A stretch of 6,934 bases of DNA from Ruminococcus sp. UBA1828 (GTDB taxonomy: Bacteria > Bacillota > Clostridia > Oscillospirales > Ruminococcaceae): contig DDJI01000073.1 in the NCBI GenBank assembly GCA_002338885.1, forward strand, positions 1 through 6,934. The letters run 5' to 3'. Under the pieces are notes generated by a model that saw only the letters and a list, made by a program, of their open reading frames with translations, did no database searches and was not told where the DNA came from. The position numbers and the translations under genes were made by a program. Of this stretch, positions 6,859 to 6,934 are shown piece after piece (within the stretch, counting starts at the first letter, position 1; the number at the start of each line of letters is the position of its first letter).

Positions 6859-6934
6859 GCTGAAATGCGGCTTGGGACTGTGTTAAAAGTGCGTTTTGAA
6901 TTGTTATTAAGCCAAATTTGCTTCAACATGGTTG

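Noticed and set aside
6865..6934. Short plus-strand frame open from an ATG at 6865 to the window edge (23 codons)
   Set aside because: It has no ribosome binding site, no recognisable protein character and is only 23 codons long. It lies downstream of the possible plus-strand promoter, so it deserves a look if more sequence becomes available, but it is not supported as a gene here.
1..6934. CRISPR arrays, tRNA or rRNA genes, insertion sequences, or a defence or biosynthetic cluster
   Set aside because: I saw no spaced direct repeats, no cloverleaf or rRNA-like segments, no transposase or integrase reading frames and no terminal repeats. The content is housekeeping plus one local regulator-target pair.

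Overview
The window looks like ordinary chromosome of a low-to-moderate G+C Gram-positive bacterium, most likely a member of the Clostridia (Oscillospiraceae/Lachnospiraceae-like). The reasons are strong AGGAGG-type ribosome binding sites, sigma-A-type promoters, many AGA/AGG and ATA codons, clostridial-looking UvrA and cardiolipin synthase sequences, and a lipoprotein signal followed by a DUF4097-like domain. This assignment is an inference from sequence character, not from a database search.

Layout. (1) 1-3478, plus strand: the 3' 911 codons of uvrA (the first ~48 residues lie outside the window), followed after 13 nt by a histidine-phosphatase-family gene. The two probably form one transcription unit, ending at a hairpin terminator (3497-3532) that also suits the opposing gene. 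(2) 3544-4358, minus strand: a MerR-family regulator whose reading frame is broken by a -1 shift exactly at a run of seven A. The run is also a perfect A_AAA_AAA slippery heptamer. (3) 4359-4534: a compact divergent control region. A minus-strand promoter (TTGATT-N17-TACAAT) serves the regulator. A plus-strand promoter with the 19-bp spacer typical of MerR-controlled promoters (TTGACT-N19-TATACT) carries a perfect inverted repeat in its spacer. (4) 4535-5194, plus strand: an acidic DUF4097-like lipoprotein, probably the regulator's target, ended by a very strong terminator (5224-5265). (5) 5265-6791, minus strand: a complete cardiolipin synthase of the phospholipase D superfamily. (6) 6792-6934: the cls promoter, a second promoter-like pair facing the other way, and a 25-bp perfect-arm palindrome over both -10 boxes. 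The last ~90 bases hold no gene I can support.

How the genes relate. UvrA is the damage-recognition ATPase of nucleotide excision repair; nothing in the sequence of the neighbouring phosphatase links it to repair. The MerR gene and the lipoprotein gene form a plausible self-contained regulator-target pair. The lipoprotein and Cls both act at the cell envelope, but they are convergently transcribed with separate promoters and share no operator motif, so no joint system is claimed. I do not see an undescribed defence, mobile or biosynthetic system here. The points most worth a second look are the frameshift in the MerR gene and the two divergent promoter/operator regions.
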